Below the pieces are notes generated by a model. That model ran no database searches. It was given only the letters and a program-made list of their open reading frames with translations, and had not been told where the DNA came from. A program made the translations under genes and the position numbers. Positions 32,895-42,660 of a stretch of DNA of 64,000 bases are shown here, in pieces. Every line of letters starts with the position of its first letter. The stretch's first letter is position 1. Origin of the DNA: Yponomeuta sedellus (Eukaryota; Arthropoda; Insecta; Lepidoptera; Yponomeutidae); contig OW203724.1 of the NCBI GenBank assembly GCA_934045075.1, forward strand, positions 6,063,473 through 6,127,472, in the 5' to 3' direction.

Positions 32895-33940
32895 CACCAC
32901 GTTTAATTGTTCTGTGACTACGTGTTTATATCCTCTGTGGTGACTATCACCGCCGCTTAATTCTGTGACCGCCGCACAGCAGTGTTGCCACTTTCACAAA
33001 CAGAGCCACTTCGCATCGCACGCATCAGATTATGAATAAATAATTTGAAATACCTATGTCTGGTCCTCAGAATAAGAACTAAAGCATAGAAGGAGCCGTA
33101 AAATAAAAAGTAATTATTGAATAGAGTTCCTTGTTACTCTTACAATGATTCTTTGTGCCAGAAAGGGACAACTGCAGCGTACTCGTACACTCAACATTTT
33201 ACAATCGTACTAAGTTGCAGAAAGTCATAGGCCAATATTACACTATCATAGAAATATTGTCAACATATGATTCATATTGTCTATGATCATAGAAGTATGA
33301 TCCTATTTGACAGCATGCGTACAATTATCAGAGAGAATGTAAGCACTATTATGATCATATTTCTAACTTCAGAGTAACTAGTAGATGATCTTTTGCACTT
33401 ATTGGACATTTTAAATGAGTTTTTGTTTTGAAATGATTGACAATATAATAGTTAAATACGTCTCCGTCCATACGGAGGTACATTTTGTAGGACTTTAAGG
33501 CTGGTATTACAGAACGATGCTCAAGCACAGATTGATCTCAGATCGCCCAATCATTACTTGAGCACTGAATCGATGCTCATTTATGGAAATATGACAGTTT
33601 TGGAATAAAAAGTCACAGTTTAAGAGTAGAATCTTATGTACTAAATTGGACAAGTAAGAATAAATAGACTGTATGCTTTAGTTCTTATTCTGAGGTCTGG
33701 TCTGGGTAGTACGATGACGCAACTCGTATTGTGGAGATGAAATGTCAGAATTTGACAATTATGTAGGTAGGTAAGGTACTGAAAAGTAGCGACTTTTGAC
33801 GTTTGAAGGCGCGACTCGCGTCGTCGTACTACTCAGGATGCCTCTGGGTGTGCCATAACACGAATGAAGCCAAAAAGAGTGCCATAAATGAATCATGCCC
33901 CTATAAGTAGCTACGTTAACATTAATTAAAGGTCTTATTA
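32895..33940. mobile_element. repeat-rich intergenic DNA with two inverted-repeat elements
   Basis: Inverted arms 'cctcagaataagaactaaag' (about 33066-33085) and 'ctttagttcttattctgagg' (about 33676-33695) bracket about 600 bp. That span includes a half copy of the 287-541 MITE (33608-33671) and several 'atgatcatag' palindromes (33240-33370). A second pair, 'gtagtacgatgacgc' (33706) and 'gcgtcgtcgtactactc' (ending about 33834), defines a short neighbouring MITE. No gene. Confidence 0.5.
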
Positions 33941-34314
33941 TAAAAAAAACACAGTGTGCGTTTGGTGACCTAGACGACTATTGTTGGCTTTATTTTTAAT
34001 TAGTGAGCAGTTTACGCAGTTGTTGTTCCTCGCAAAATTATAGAATATAAAATAGAAATTAAAGTAAAAAATAAAAATGTTGAATAAATAAAATACGAAG
34101 AGATAATAAAAGTTACATTTACATTCGTTTACATACATAGGCTGCTACTTATGTATGCGGAATCTGGGATTAAAATAATTTTAAAGAAATGTCTGACCTC
34201 CATGGTTAAATTCGTTCTTTTTTTAAATACTGGCCGCTAATATTTTTCTCTTATATACGCTTTATTAATCTAATATTGCTTTTGTTGGGTTTAAAATGTC
34301 ATATCGCTGAAAAA

Positions 34315-34650
34315 ATGGAACTCACTCGTGAAAATATTCGTGCTATGATTTATTACGATTTTCGACGTGGTTTAACGCAACAACAGAGCGTAGATCAATT
34401 AACTTCGACTTTTGGTGGTGAAGCTCCATCAAAAACGACTGTGTATCACTGGTTTAGTGAGTTTAATCGCGGGCGCAGTAAGCTCACGGACGAAGTTAAA
34501 GAAGGTCGCCCGAAATCGGTGTTTGTGCCACAAAATATTGACGCTGTGCGAAAACTAATAATGCAAGACCGCCATGTTACGTATCGCCAGATAGAGGCTA
34601 TTCTGGGCATATGTATGACGAGCATTTATAGGATATTACATGATATTACA
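34315..34650 (+). pseudogene. mariner transposase N-terminal fragment
   Basis: It has an open frame from ATG 34315: MELTRENIRAMIYYDFRRGL ... FGGEAPSKTTVYHWFSEFNR ... DEVKEGRPKSV ... DRHVTYRQIEAILGI ... SIYRILHD. These are the two helix-turn-helix DNA-binding motifs and the GRP linker of Tc1/mariner-superfamily mariner transposases, about 110 of the usual roughly 345 residues. The catalytic D,D34D domain is absent. The reading stops exactly at a SINE T insertion (34651), and no mariner sequence resumes after it. No terminal inverted repeat was found. Confidence 0.85.
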
Positions 34651-34820
34651 TTCGAACCCGCGACCTCTGGCTATCCGTGCCAGCACTGATAGCCAGATAT
34701 CTGGCACGGATAGCCAGAGGTCGCGGGTTCGAATCCCAGCATGGGTGGAATTTTTACCTCTAAATAGGTTTTAAATTGTCCTTAGCACGGGTTAGTGCAT
34801 TAAAAATAAAAATAGTATAA
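34651..34820 (+). mobile_element. SINE T copy with inverted half-head
   Basis: An inverted piece of the tRNA-like head (ttcgaacccgcgacctctgg..) is joined near the anticodon region to a + oriented copy (ctggcacggatagccagagg..), then body and tail (aaaaataaaaatagtataat). This is the same fold-back layout as at 3208 and 37323. No target duplication was recognised. Confidence 0.75.
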
Positions 34821-34954
34821 TCAATAGACCTTGACCACAATTATTGTGATTTGATAAAAAATAATAAAATACTTACTAATTTCATTTGTCTTATTGAAAA
34901 CATTGATTTTTATTAATTTTATTAGGCTCACTGCGAAGCCCCTGGATGATAATT

Positions 34955-34968
34955 TATCGATATCGATA
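34955..34968. promoter_or_regulatory. double DRE (TATCGATATCGATA), probable promoter of the THAP locus
   Basis: Two overlapping TATCGATA motifs match the DNA-replication-related element bound by DREF in insect housekeeping promoters. They sit about 680 bases upstream of a strong donor (cttg|gtaagt, about 35642) that would end a non-coding first exon of the THAP-like locus. A CCAAT-like ccaatcagcggg follows at 35127. Confidence 0.4.
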
Positions 34969-36366
34969 AATGTAGTAATGTAAATGGACGTTCCTATTGC
35001 ACAGACAAGTTAAGTTGGTAGCACTTATTTTTGTCATTGCATTTTTGCTCTATTGGTTGGTATTGCTAACGGGGTTAAACTCATTACAAAAGCATAGAGG
35101 GAGGCAGCGGTAGGTAACGTTGGAGCCAATCAGCGGGCCGTAGAGGAAGTGCCAACCATTCGTATTGATGGGGTTATGGTCAATATTTGGTTTTCAACGA
35201 CTTAAAGACTAAAAAAAATTTAATTTATTTATATTTTTAATTGTTTATTTTTAGTACTTCAAAGCTGGTGGGTGACTTATTAAAGCATTTGGACTCATCG
35301 AGTGTCCGAAAACTTGTATAAAACGAGAAATTTATTTTTTTGTAGTTAGAATCGACGATTTCACTCAATCTGTTGATTGTGAGTTTTAAACACCACAGCA
35401 CTTACGTCAAAATGAAAATTCTTAATTGTTTTCTTACATAACGGAAATTTGCGTTTTTCACTTGTTTACTGATAATTTCTTTATTCGCTTTAAAGCACTA
35501 CAAAGTTTATAACTTTTCTTCAGGATTGAGTCGTGGATAACATTGGATTGCCTAGATGTCTGTAAATTTGTAGGTTATGACAATTTATGAGACAACGTGT
35601 GCTGCTGCGTTGTGAACATTATCTGAAGTCACTTGGTGCTTGGTAAGTATCAAACCACAGTAGATTTACAAACCTATTTAACAGTACTACAAACACAGTA
35701 GATTTTCTGAAATGCACAATCACAATTGCTGAAAGTAAGCATGCAAGTCACCTAACCTTCTTGTTATTCCAGGAACGATAGCAGCACGTAACAGGCATAA
35801 CAGATGTTGTGTTATGGGATATAGATCGACAACACAATTATGTATGTTCCCCCGTTAGAGCGCACTACGCTCTTCGTGGATAAACATAATTGAATTAAAA
35901 GATCAGTCGCCATAGAAAAATATGCCGCCTCCACTTTGAAGACAGGTACATACAAGGAGAATAAGGAGATGGCTCCAGGTTGCGTTATGCAGTACCTACT
36001 TTATTCAGGAGAGAAGAAATTCTTACATGAGTGCCTTCACATGCAATCACAGTTTGTAAGTACCTATTTAAGCTCCAATCACTCGGTTCCACTGGGCCAT
36101 GTGTGACACAATAGGTAGTTAAAATTGGTGTGTTTGAAGGACAATTGCTTTTTCAGGCAATGAAGCGGTGTTAGTGCCCCAGTACTCGCAGCTTTCACAT
36201 GAAGCTGAATGAGACTGAATCAGAGAAGGCCATGGCTTCCTATGAAGGTATGTATCTCTTGTGTACTTACTTGAGTGCCATCTGGATGACTAGACTAGGG
36301 ACTAGGCTGGCTTGATAGTCTGAATGTTATAAAGGAATATTCCTTTAAGATATTGTGAGTTTTAGA

Positions 36367-36550
36367 CGACCTCTGTGGCGCAGTGGTAGCATAGCTGCCT
36401 ACAGTACAAGAGGTCCCGAGTTCGAACCCAAAAAAATCACCACGTCTAAGATGTTTACATGTTTGTGATGTTGTTGTTACTGGTTCCCCACGACACAGGT
36501 TATCTTAGTGTTTGGCCAGAAGCAATGTATGTGCCTGTATTTTAATGTTA
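36367..36550 (+). mobile_element. tRNA-derived SINE 'B'
   Basis: The head 'gacctctgtggcgcagtggt' .. 'gaggtcccgagttcgaaccc' has pol III A- and B-box character. The body includes 'gtttggccagaagcaatgta'. A second copy is split between 58559-58612 and about 58873-58985. Confidence 0.7.
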
Positions 36551-37322
36551 TGTTATTGGAACTCCAATAAAATTGGTGTTAATATCAAGCTGCAAAATAC
36601 TTCCTGAAAGTACTGAATGACGGGTTAGTATGAATACTCTGCATTCCACAGCCTGACTGAATGGACCAGAAAGGAATCCCCGTAGGCTCCAGTTCTTTTA
36701 TAATGTTTTGGTTGTTTTTTGGCTTTAATTAAAAAATTGTACAGTGTGTTAGCTTTTAGAATATACCTCGGCTACTATCGAATAGAATCGGATATATTTG
36801 CGTAATAGAAATATTGGAACTTAATAAGAAAAGTTTTATACAGAGCAGGAAGTAGTATTACACTCGTGTGCTTTTGGCGGAAACCAAAGCCTAGAGCCCG
36901 AGGTATATTACCTACTATTGTGATTATTCATAGCAACTGAAGGCAACACGTAAATACAAATTAACTACATTACCTTCATATCATTCCAAATGGGTAAAAT
37001 TATAATTTGTTGCTTTAATTAGATATCTTAGCTTTACAGTTTCATTTAGAATTTTGTTTAAAATGCAGAGATATTGTTACACACAGTTGATTCAAGTTTT
37101 AATCCCTGCCATTAAACAAAGAGGGATATTATAATGGTTATAATTAAATAGTAACTAATTCATTTTGTTTCGTTTTGTTCAGCAGCAGACACTTCTGCTG
37201 CTGAACCAAGCCACTCGGTAGATATCCCATCTGCCTCAAGCTTGGAGCATCAACGTGAGGTCAACATTGGCGACATGTCGTCGTAACAGCAGATTCCTAC
37301 CTCTTTAACTGGTAATTTTATT

Positions 37323-37516
37323 ATATTCTTTTTTTATGCACTAACCCGTGCTAAGGACAGTTTTAAAAAACCTACTTAAAGGCTAAAAATTCCACCCATG
37401 CCGGGACTCGAACCCGCGACCTCTAGCTAATCCTGCCAGAATAAAAAGGATGGTTAGCCAGAGATTGCAGGCTTGAGTCCCAGCATGGTTGGAATGTTTA
37501 GCCTCTAAATAGGTTT
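37323..37516. mobile_element. SINE T fold-back with 12-bp TSD
   Basis: Two SINE T pieces in opposite orientation meet near the anticodon arm (..gctaatcctgccag / ggttagccagag..). They are flanked by GGTAATTTTATT at 37311-37322 and 37517-37528. It lies within an intron of the decayed THAP locus. Confidence 0.75.
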
Positions 37517-38079
37517 GGTAATTTTATTTTAGTGCACTAACACATCTTAGGAGGAAAAATTAAAGATTTATTGTGAATCTTCTGGGGGGGCGCTCAATTA
37601 ACTATAGTGGAACCAAAGTGATTGATACAAACTACTTGGTTCCACTGGTAATTCCACATAGAACAATTTTAGTAAGTATGTGGTTTCCGTACTCAGCCTC
37701 ATAGTTGGGCCAGCAGGGCTGTGAGGTCACTCCAGCCATCCAATTTCTTTCGTGAAAGCCATTGGTGCACCAATACATAAATAAATAAGAATAAAAAGGT
37801 GTAAATTATAACCAGAACAAATCAAAGCACACCGCAACTATTCAGCAAAAGTAGCCAGCTGTACTTTATCAGTTATTGCTAGATTACAATATTCCTTACC
37901 ATTGCTTTTCCAGGTGCAGCAACTGCCAGCGCAGGTTTTTTGGCGACACCAGCAGCAAACAGCACTCCGACCAGGTCTTTTTCTTCTGAAGGTATTTTAA
38001 CAGACACTATTTTCGCTTAAAATCCAGTTGAATCAAATACTTTTTTAAGCGGTCTAGACAAACAGAGTGATTGGAAAAA

Positions 38080-38405
38080 AGCATTTGAGTGAAGCAACAA
38101 CAGGCGCGGTCAAGTACAGGATGGGTGACCGTCTCGTGACTACCGCTAGTGGCATTTTTTCAGAGTGCTTCCGCTTTTTATAAGGCTTGCTAAGCCGTTG
38201 GTGTCGGCTGTCATGTAACGGCAGACATCAAGCCATGTCAGATGCCTTATGGGTGGTTTGATTACTTCTGACAGTAAGACCCGTCACTGTCTGACAATCC
38301 TCCACCAATCCGAACTTAGCCCCCGTGGTGCAGTGTGCCCGAACCTTCCTGCGATGCAGGAAGAGACACGCGCCCCAGCAGTGGGGACATTTACAAGAGT
38401 TGATA
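38080..38405 (+). mobile_element. SINE F copy in duplication copy 1
   Basis: The 5S-like head is well kept: gaagcaacaacaggcgcggt, then caagtacaggatgggtgacc. It then follows the usual body to 'cagtggggacatttacaaga'. Confidence 0.7.
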
Positions 38406-39164
38406 TCGAAAATAGTTTTTGGTAACATTCCTAGTACTCAAATCTTAGTTTGCCTTTTGATCACTGTGTGAAATAGGGGTGATGGCATTAAAAAAAAAAA
38501 AAATTTAGCATTTTTTTCACTGACCGTATCCTTTTTCACTGACCGTATCCAAAATCTGCAAATGTAGTTCAGAATATCTCAAAACGTTACGAAAGGTCTC
38601 CTAGCCTAGAACACACTAGGCTTACGCTTTTTTTTAACTTATCTTATAACTCCAACTCCCAATTTATTTTAAACATCAGGTCCTCGAATTCCTTTAAATT
38701 AATTTGAGCACTTTCAAACTAAGATTGTCTCATCATCATATAGATAATTCCACATATGAAAAGGTTAGTTAGTTTGTCCTGTGGTTTCTGTGCTTAGCCT
38801 CATAGTTGGGCCAGCACGGCTGTGAGGTCACTCCAGCATACCATTTTCTATCCAGAAAGCCATTGGTGCAATATATAGTGGCGATATAATACATATATCG
38901 CCACTATATATATATGTCACCACAACTATACACCAAAAGTAATGCCAGCTCTACTTTATCGGTTATTGCCAATAACATTATTTATTTTCGTTTCATTTCA
39001 ATATTCCTTTCCATTGCTTTTCCAGGTGCGGTAACTGCCAGCGTAGGTTTTTGGCGACACCAGCAGCAAACCACTCCAACCAGACCTTCTTCTTCTGCAG
39101 GTGTTGTAACCAGGTAACTATTTTCGCTTTACGCTTAAAAATACAGTTGAATCAAATACTTTTT

Positions 39165-39420
39165 CAAACGCTCGCGGCCTAGTCGAACAGCGTGATTGGA
39201 GTCAATTACTTGAGTTTAGCAACAAGAGGAGCGGTCAGGTGCAGGATGGGTGACCGTCCCGTGACTACCGGTTGTGGCTTTTTCCGCATGAAATTAATTT
39301 GAGTCTTACAATCCGCCACCAACCCGGACTCGGCCCACGTGATGGAGTATGGCCGAACCTACCTGGGATGCAGGAAGCGACACCTGCCCCGGCAGTGGGG
39401 AGGGTTGATATCGAAAATGG
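39165..39420 (+). mobile_element. SINE F copy in duplication copy 2, internally deleted
   Basis: The head 'gagtttagcaacaagaggag' and 'gcaggatgggtgaccgtccc' are present. About 75 bp of the body is replaced by 'catgaaattaatttgagtct', and the 3' end is intact to 'ggcagtggggagggttga'. Confidence 0.65.
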
Positions 39421-39789
39421 TTTTTTGGTGATTTATAACATTCTTAGTGCTCATACCTTAGTTTTTCCTTTTGATCACTTCATGAATATCTCAAAAAGTT
39501 ATGGACGGTCTCCTAACCTAGAACATACTGGGCTTACAAAGTTGTAACAGTCTGCTGTATGCTTACTTTTTTGTAACCTATCTTATAACTCCCATCTCTC
39601 AATTTATTTTAAACTTTAGGTCTTAGAATTTCTTAAAGTTAATTTGTGCACTTTCAAACTAAGATTTTCTTATCACATTGTAGGCAAAGAGGGCACAGAC
39701 ACCGACTTCGAACCCCATTGAAGGTATTTCCAATCTATTCAAATTCAAATTGTAGTAAAGTGTAGGGAACAAACAATTTGGAGACCTTA

Positions 39790-39915
39790 GTATATTTAGC
39801 GATAGGTACGCTATTCCTTTTTGTTAGATGTCTCTGTTAGATAGATGTAATTGATAGTATATTTTGCGATAGGTACGCTATTCCTTTTTGTTAGATGTCT
39901 CTGTTAGATGTAATT
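39790..39915 (+). repeat. short tandem duplication (two units of about 60 bp)
   Basis: The phrase 'gcgataggtacgctattcct' followed by 'tttttgttagatgtctctgt' occurs twice, at about 39798 and 39864. Confidence 0.7.
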
Positions 39916-40817
39916 GATATTCTGAGCACACTTTCCTGTACAAAGATGTTTTAAGAGATATGCAGAGGTTGCGAGTTCGAATCCTGTTGCGAGTCAAAAG
40001 TTTAATATTTTAGATTTTTTTGATTTTTCCAACAGATTGAGTACTTTGGAAATATCAGAAGTTGACGTTGAGGTGAGACTTTAATTAAAATCATCTTATC
40101 TGTTTTACAGGTGCGAAAGTCAAGAGAAACAGAATATTGCGGTCTGTTAAAACTTTGACTCCCCGATGCAAGAGGATCTATACAGAGTGCCAAAAAATTA
40201 TCAAGTCTAAGCGTCGCCTCTGTTACACTTTCCAAGACTTCTCCATCAGTCCAGGACGGAAAAAACCAACGTACACGCCTTGCTGGTTATGTTTCCAAGA
40301 AACTTAATAGGAAATTTATGTGCCAAATTTGCAAGAGGTTTCATCAGATCCTTCAGATCTCCACACTTGGATTTTAGAACGAGAAAGACGTCAACGTAGC
40401 CGAAGTTTGGCTTACCCAAATTCAAGTTTTATTATTCTTTTTAGAACCTTAATAAATCACTAACAATTGACAAAAATGTTTACTTACCAATTGTTTTTGA
40501 AAATATTAAATTTGAGTTTCTACAACTACAACAAGCCAATGTTGACTGGTTTGGCTGCCCTGAAATCACGTTGACATATTAACTTCATATCCTTAGTTTG
40601 CAGCATCCAGGTTCATAATTTTTGCAACACAGTCAACAAGATCATAAAAGGGGCCTTTTCCGCAGAACGCATAGATACGTCGCTGGAAATGCACAATTTG
40701 GCACTTAAAAAGTATATTAAGTATCATAGAAAGTAATGTGCATTGTTTATTTATTCTGATTTTTTTAGGTTGGCTTCGCTTATACATTTTTAGACAAAAG
40801 ATATTATAAGATGCATT

Positions 40818-41500
40818 GTAACAAATGTTCACTATCTATTCATTCGGTAATTATTAATTTTGATATGTAAGTCGTCAAATCTTATGTTGGTAATGCCAGA
40901 ACATTCTGTACTGCGAATATGTATTCAGCCTGTAAATATTAATTTATGATCAATGTCCGTAATGTCAAAACCATTCATTCTGTATTAATTCTATGTTTAT
41001 TAAGATCAATTTGATATCATTGTCTAATCTTAGTATATAGTTAATGTTAGAACTTTATGCCTGCCTCATTGGATTAGCCGTTAAGGTATGTGGGTACCAA
41101 GGCAGAGGGCGTGGGTTCGATCCCACTGGGGGCCGCCGTACAAGTGGCGCCAATTATAAGATGCATTGTAACAAAGTTCACTATCTATTCATTCTGTAAT
41201 TATTAATTTTGATTTGTAAGTCGTCAAATCTTATGTTGGTAATGCCAGAACATTCTTTACTTCGAATATGTATTCAGCCTGTAAATATTAATTTATGATC
41301 AATTTCCGTAATGTCAAAATCATTCATTCTGTATTAATTCTATGTTTATTAAGATCAATTTGATATCATTGTCAAATCTTAGTATATAGTTAATGTTAGA
41401 ACTATATGCCTGCCTCGTTGGATTAGCCGTTAAGGTATGTGGGTACCAAAGCAGAGGTCGTGGGTTCGATTCCCACTGGGGCCGCCGTACAAGTGGCGCC
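40818..41500 (+). mobile_element. tRNA-like SINE 'C', tandem dimer
   Basis: Two units of about 345 bp run head to tail (40818-41150 and 41155-41500). Each ends in a tRNA-like segment 'gcctgcctc(a/g)ttggattag' .. 'gtgggttcgat.cccactggg'. The units differ by scattered substitutions. As in SINE T, the pol III-like head lies downstream of other unit sequence, and copies are head to tail. Confidence 0.65.
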
Positions 41501-41884
41501 ACTCTGGCTGTATTTTCATATCTGTGATGTCCTTGCCTAGTTACCTTAGTACAGGGTATATTAGTTTGGGACCAGGTCAAGCGATTGTGTTGTGTGGAAG
41601 AGGAAGTTATTCATTCTGTACTCATGTATTAAGTCTGGAATTAGTATTAATTTTGACACTGCAATTACTTTCTGTAAATTGTAAATGTATTTTTAAGAAC
41701 TGTTCAAATGATGATCCATTAAGTTTTTTCGCCATTCTCTTGTACAATAAATCGTAAATACAATGTAAATATTTAAATACTAGAAATAACCATACACTTT
41801 CATTGTCAAGATTTAGGCTTGCAAAGATTGGTAAATCCTTCATGGGCCATTGTATACGTTAATAATAAATTCTCTAAAGATATA

Positions 41885-42190
41885 TTAAAGCTTGCCTGAA
41901 ATGCGATTCAAAAATGTGCAAGGTATACTTTGTACCAAAAAGGGCTACTATAGCATAAAGGGTTATTTAGATGACACATAATATGTGTTTAAACAGAACA
42001 TATTATGTTCTGTTTTATAATAATTGTGTAAACGCTGTTAATTAAGGACTTTGAAAAGACTAAGTTGGAATTTTTTTTCTCCAAAATTATGTAGATTTTC
42101 AAATGGACGCCTAGATTGACGTGTAACGTTTACAAAGCCGCAGTTTCTGTGCTACTTTGAAAAAAATCTATTTCATTGAATTTCTTGAAT
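41885..42190. repeat. second copy of the 7250-7535 repeat
   Basis: It shares 'aaaaagggctactatagcat', 'aaagccgcagtttctgtgct' and 'actttgaaaaaa' with the first copy. It contains an insertion with the palindrome 'aacagaacatattatgttct'. Confidence 0.55.
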
Positions 42191-42266
42191 AAAAAAAATT
42201 ACTTCTGACCTTTATCGTTTCCATTTCCCCTAAAAATTAATAATGGTTCTCTGAACAGTAGAAGAG

Positions 42267-42303
42267 TATCGATAGTATGGTGGGCATCCCTAGCATATCG
42301 ATA
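42267..42303 (+). promoter_or_regulatory. two DRE (TATCGATA) motifs upstream of the 224-aa gene
   Basis: TATCGATA occurs at 42267-42274 and 42296-42303, with a further TTATCGAC at about 42313, roughly 360-390 bases before the start codon at 42661. DREF-type sites are typical of insect housekeeping promoters, which fits a constitutively expressed nuclear protein. Confidence 0.45.
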
Positions 42304-42660
42304 CATTTTTTTATCGACTATAGGGTGCTGAATGCACTACGGATGGTGGTCACGTCAATCCACTACGTTCCGGGCCTTTCTATTGGTCGATTCCTATCTG
42401 AGGGAGGTCCCGTCTCTTAAAACGTAGTGTTTATATACTCTTTGGTATTATGTACCTACCAAAGCCTACCTCTTTCATGATTTCTTCAATAATTTGTGTT
42501 TCACAGTGTATTTTGTGGAGTTTATTAAACTACTAGTAAATTACAAGATAACTTCCAATACGGCGATATATTTTTATTAAGTATTCTACGCTACTTTCAA
42601 GCATCTTGCCTGGTAATACATACACCCAATTTCAAATCGAAAAAAACCATTTTGGCTGCA

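Larger units (their letters stand above)
37660..39675 (+). repeat. tandem duplication of about 1 kb including a THAP-locus exon
   Basis: Copy 1, about 37660-38735, and copy 2, about 38750-39675, share in the same order 'agcctcatagttgggccagc', the exon with GCGACACCAGCAGCAAAC, a SINE F at the same relative position, 'ttttgatcact', 'ggtctccta.cctagaaca' and 'actttcaaactaagatt'. The SINE F insertion therefore predates the duplication. Copies differ by many substitutions and small indels, so the event is old. A small hairpin (tatagtggcgatata / tatatcgccactata) sits at about 38873-38912. Confidence 0.75.
35773..40440 (+). pseudogene. multi-exon THAP-domain gene, decayed
   Basis: The first coding exon, after ttgttattccag at 35772, reads RCCVMGYRSTTQLCMFPR, then WINIIELKDQSP, then in another frame ICRLHFEDRYIQGE and GDGSRLRYAVPTLF. 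This is the C-C ... W ... C..HF ... AVPTLF order of a THAP zinc finger, but the second zinc Cys is Tyr and there are three stops and a frameshift. Further exon-like pieces with acceptors and donors lie at 36157-36246, about 37182-37286 (ADTSAAEPSHSVDIPSASS), 37917-37993, 39028-39110 (a duplicate of the previous one), 39684-39731 and 40112 on (LTPRCKRIYTECQKIIKSKR, a coiled-coil-like segment seen C-terminal to THAP domains). It was a host gene or a domesticated P-like factor, now broken; it may still be transcribed. Confidence 0.55.

Noticed and set aside
36367..36431. Possible genuine tRNA gene
   Set aside because: It has an A/B-box-like pattern but is followed by a SINE body shared with 58559-58985, and the cloverleaf is imperfect.
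41437..41757. 106-codon + strand frame
   Set aside because: Its first part is the tRNA-like SINE C head and the remainder is AT-rich repeat sequence; no domain or splice evidence.
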